Shown in pieces: positions 62,510-64,000 of a stretch of 64,000 bases of DNA. The notes under the pieces are model-generated. The model was not told where the DNA came from. It searched no databases and was given only the letters and a program-made list of their open reading frames with translations. The translations under genes were made by a program, and so were the position numbers. Source of the stretch: Helicobacter magdeburgensis (GTDB taxonomy: Bacteria; Campylobacterota; Campylobacteria; Campylobacterales; Helicobacteraceae); NCBI RefSeq assembly GCF_000765825.2, contig NZ_JRPE02000009.1, positions 34,705-98,704 on the forward strand. The letters run 5' to 3'. Within the stretch, counting starts at the first letter, position 1, and each line of letters starts with the position of its first letter.

Positions 62510-64000
62510 ATGTTTCGTTCATTAAGTGGAAAGCTCACTATCGGGGCAGTGGCAATATTTTCTATCATTATCATCGTCATCAGTGCCTTTAACTTCAATA
62601 AGACAAAAAATGATGTAACAGACATCTACCAAGGCATTCAAGCACAAACACTAGAATCAGCCTATCGTAGCATAATGATAACAATGGGCGATGAAGCCCA
62701 AGAGCATTTAAGGGTATTAGCAAGAGATATTGTCAATACTGATAAAAGCAATGTGGTGCAGCAAAGAATTATTCTTAATTCAGCTTCATCGCTCATTAAA
62801 TATCCTTTAATGTTTATCGTATATGAAGATGATGGCAAGGCGATTTTGCAGGATTATAACCAACACGGCACAGCCACTTTCTCTCCAAATTGGGAAGATG
62901 TGGGTGGTATCGATTTACGCAAACGCCCTTGGTATGTAGAAACAAAGGCAAAACAAGCTGGAATCATCACACCTGTATATGTCAGCGAAGTAGGTAAGCA
63001 CAAGGGAGAATCTTTTGCTACTGCTACAATGCCTCTCATCAAAAATGGTAAGTTTGTTGGTGTTGTGGGATTTGACATCGGTGTAGATGATTTTCAGGCA
63101 AGATTTAGCTCCTTTAAGAATCCAGAGTTGCCCTCAATGAGTGTGTTTTTGACAGATTCAAGTGGAGCGATTTTCTCACACGAAGATATGGATTTTGTGA
63201 AAAGTGGCTTGTCAAAAGAAGTGGAAAATGCGCTTAAAGATGCACTTGCAAAAGATAAAAATGGCTTTATTGATTATGACTTAACCTTGAGAAATGGGCA
63301 GGTGGTTGATAAGTTTGGATATTATAAGCAATTTCCATTTGGCTGGACTATCGTTTCTACCGCCGATAAAGCTGACTACACAGAAGCTATCAATAAAAGT
63401 CTTGTAGAAACAATTATCTTAGCCACAGTGATGATCGTGCTAGGAGCAGTGGCGATTTTCTTCCTTATTAGATTTTTCACAAATCCTATTAATACGATTA
63501 AAGAATCTTTGGTGGCATTCTTTAGATACCTTAACCACGAAACTAAAACTGCCCCACAAGCCTTGAAAATCAACACACACGATGAAGTAGGCATTATGGC
63601 TCACGCTATTAACGAAAACATAGAAAAAACAAAACTAGGCTTAGAGCAAGATTCTAAAGCAGTAGAACAATCAGTTTTAACTGCAAAAACCATAGAATCT
63701 GGAGACTTTAGAGCAAGAATTACAGAAACTCCTCATAATCCTCAATTAAATGAATTAAAAAATGTGCTCAATCATATGCTTGATGATTTACAAAAGAAAA
63801 TAGGAAGTGATACCAATGAAATAGCAAGAGTATTTGATAGCTATACAAGACTAGACTTCACCACAGAAGTAAAAGATGCAAGTGGTAGAGTAGAAGTAGT
63901 TACAAATACTCTAGGAGAAGAGATTAGAAAAATGCTGCATACAAGTTCTAACTTTGCTCAAAACCTAAGTGAAGAAGCAAAAGCATTAGCAGAAGCTGTA
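62510..64000 (+). CDS. Cache-domain methyl-accepting chemotaxis protein (3' end outside window)
   Basis: The frame is open from the ATG at 62510 (GGAG upstream) to the window end, giving 497 residues. In order: a cytoplasmic stub, membrane helix 1 (about 11-26, IGAVAIFSIIIIVISAF), a periplasmic double Cache sensor with RKRPWYVETKAKQAGIITPV and VGVVGFDIGVDDFQ, membrane helix 2 at about 305-325 (ATVMIVLGAVAIFFLIRFF), and a HAMP region (DEVGIMAHAINENIEK). A second HAMP-like repeat follows. The methylation and signalling helices with the MCP tip lie beyond the window. R-x-W-Y and later Y and D are reminiscent of the amino-acid-binding Cache motif, though the leading Y is absent. Confidence 0.93.
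   Translation, partial: MFRSLSGKLTIGAVAIFSIIIIVISAFNFNKTKNDVTDIYQGIQAQTLESAYRSIMITMGDEAQEHLRVLARDIVNTDKSNVVQQRIILNSASSLIKYPLMFIVYEDDGKAILQDYNQHGTATFSPNWEDVGGIDLRKRPWYVETKAKQAGIITPVYVSEVGKHKGESFATATMPLIKNGKFVGVVGFDIGVDDFQARFSSFKNPELPSMSVFLTDSSGAIFSHEDMDFVKSGLSKEVENALKDALAKDKNGFIDYDLTLRNGQVVDKFGYYKQFPFGWTIVSTADKADYTEAINKSLVETIILATVMIVLGAVAIFFLIRFFTNPINTIKESLVAFFRYLNHETKTAPQALKINTHDEVGIMAHAINENIEKTKLGLEQDSKAVEQSVLTAKTIESGDFRARITETPHNPQLNELKNVLNHMLDDLQKKIGSDTNEIARVFDSYTRLDFTTEVKDASGRVEVVTNTLGEEIRKMLHTSSNFAQNLSEEAKALAEAV

Overview
The window is a piece of a low-GC Campylobacterota chromosome and fits a non-pylori, enterohepatic-type Helicobacter. Several blocks match gene orders I recall from H. 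pylori: frdA-frdB; rpmB-K+ channel; HP0268-like/miaB; rsmH with a small FtsL-like gene; purA-FliJ-like-MotE-like; nucT/poly-E protein/gmk/tatA/argS. It also has genes H. pylori lacks or carries differently: argJ, argD, a HisZ-like gene, a TorA/BisC-type reductase with its own cytochrome c, a split Aer-type energy-taxis pair and a DcuA with a large insertion. It is almost entirely ordinary chromosome. I see no prophage, insertion sequence, integrase or CRISPR array.

Layout. 1-4.9 kb (+): end of fumarate reductase (frdA, frdB), a phospholipase-D-family lipoprotein and a frameshifted outer-membrane protein. 5.0-10.4 kb (-): TolC, HlyD adaptor, rpmB, K+ channel, argJ and a DUF465 protein in one run. 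10.5-14.4 kb: a TIGR02757-type gene (+), then fabD-mtnN-sixA-two pseudopilins (-). tRNA-Ser(GCU) follows, then 14.7-20.6 kb (-): HP0268-like, miaB, acyltransferase, a PilM/PilN/PilO-like trio, rsmH and an FtsL-like gene. 20.7-27.4 kb (-): molybdopterin S/N-oxide reductase plus cytochrome c, then HisZ-like, purA, FliJ-like, MotE-like. 27.6-35.1 kb (+): mnmA, a TonB-dependent receptor behind a Fur-like palindrome, aspA and dcuA. 35.1-42.4 kb: small HTH gene, lipoprotein, nucT (-), then poly-E protein, gmk, tatA, argS, azlC, azlD (+). 42.4-52.3 kb: flavodoxin (-), a second TonB receptor with a di-haem peroxidase (+), the energy-taxis pair (-) and a methionine ABC transporter with two MetQ proteins (-). 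52.4-58.2 kb (-): pseudouridine synthase, Sel1/Hcp protein, dapD, two membrane proteins, hemL. 58.4-64 kb: YceI protein, tRNA(CAU), an unknown protein, argD, a MidA-like methyltransferase and a Cache-domain chemoreceptor cut by the window end.

Metabolically, aspA, dcuA and frdAB form an anaerobic aspartate-to-fumarate-to-succinate respiration module. The TorA-type reductase adds another alternative electron acceptor. The two TonB receptors sit behind Fur-like AT-rich palindromes and are probably for metal uptake.

The most interesting non-gene signals are these. (1) A 121-bp structured intergenic repeat occurs twice, once just after aspA and once just after dapD. The two copies have identical length and stem positions, and several stem base pairs change in a compensatory way. 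(2) The heptamer AGATTCT/AGAATCT is strongly over-represented and recurs as inverted pairs in intergenic hairpins, much as DNA-uptake sequences do in other genera. (3) DcuA has an insertion of about 140 residues that is itself dense in this heptamer. (4) An outer-membrane-protein gene is broken at a C4 run and sits behind phased poly-T tracts.
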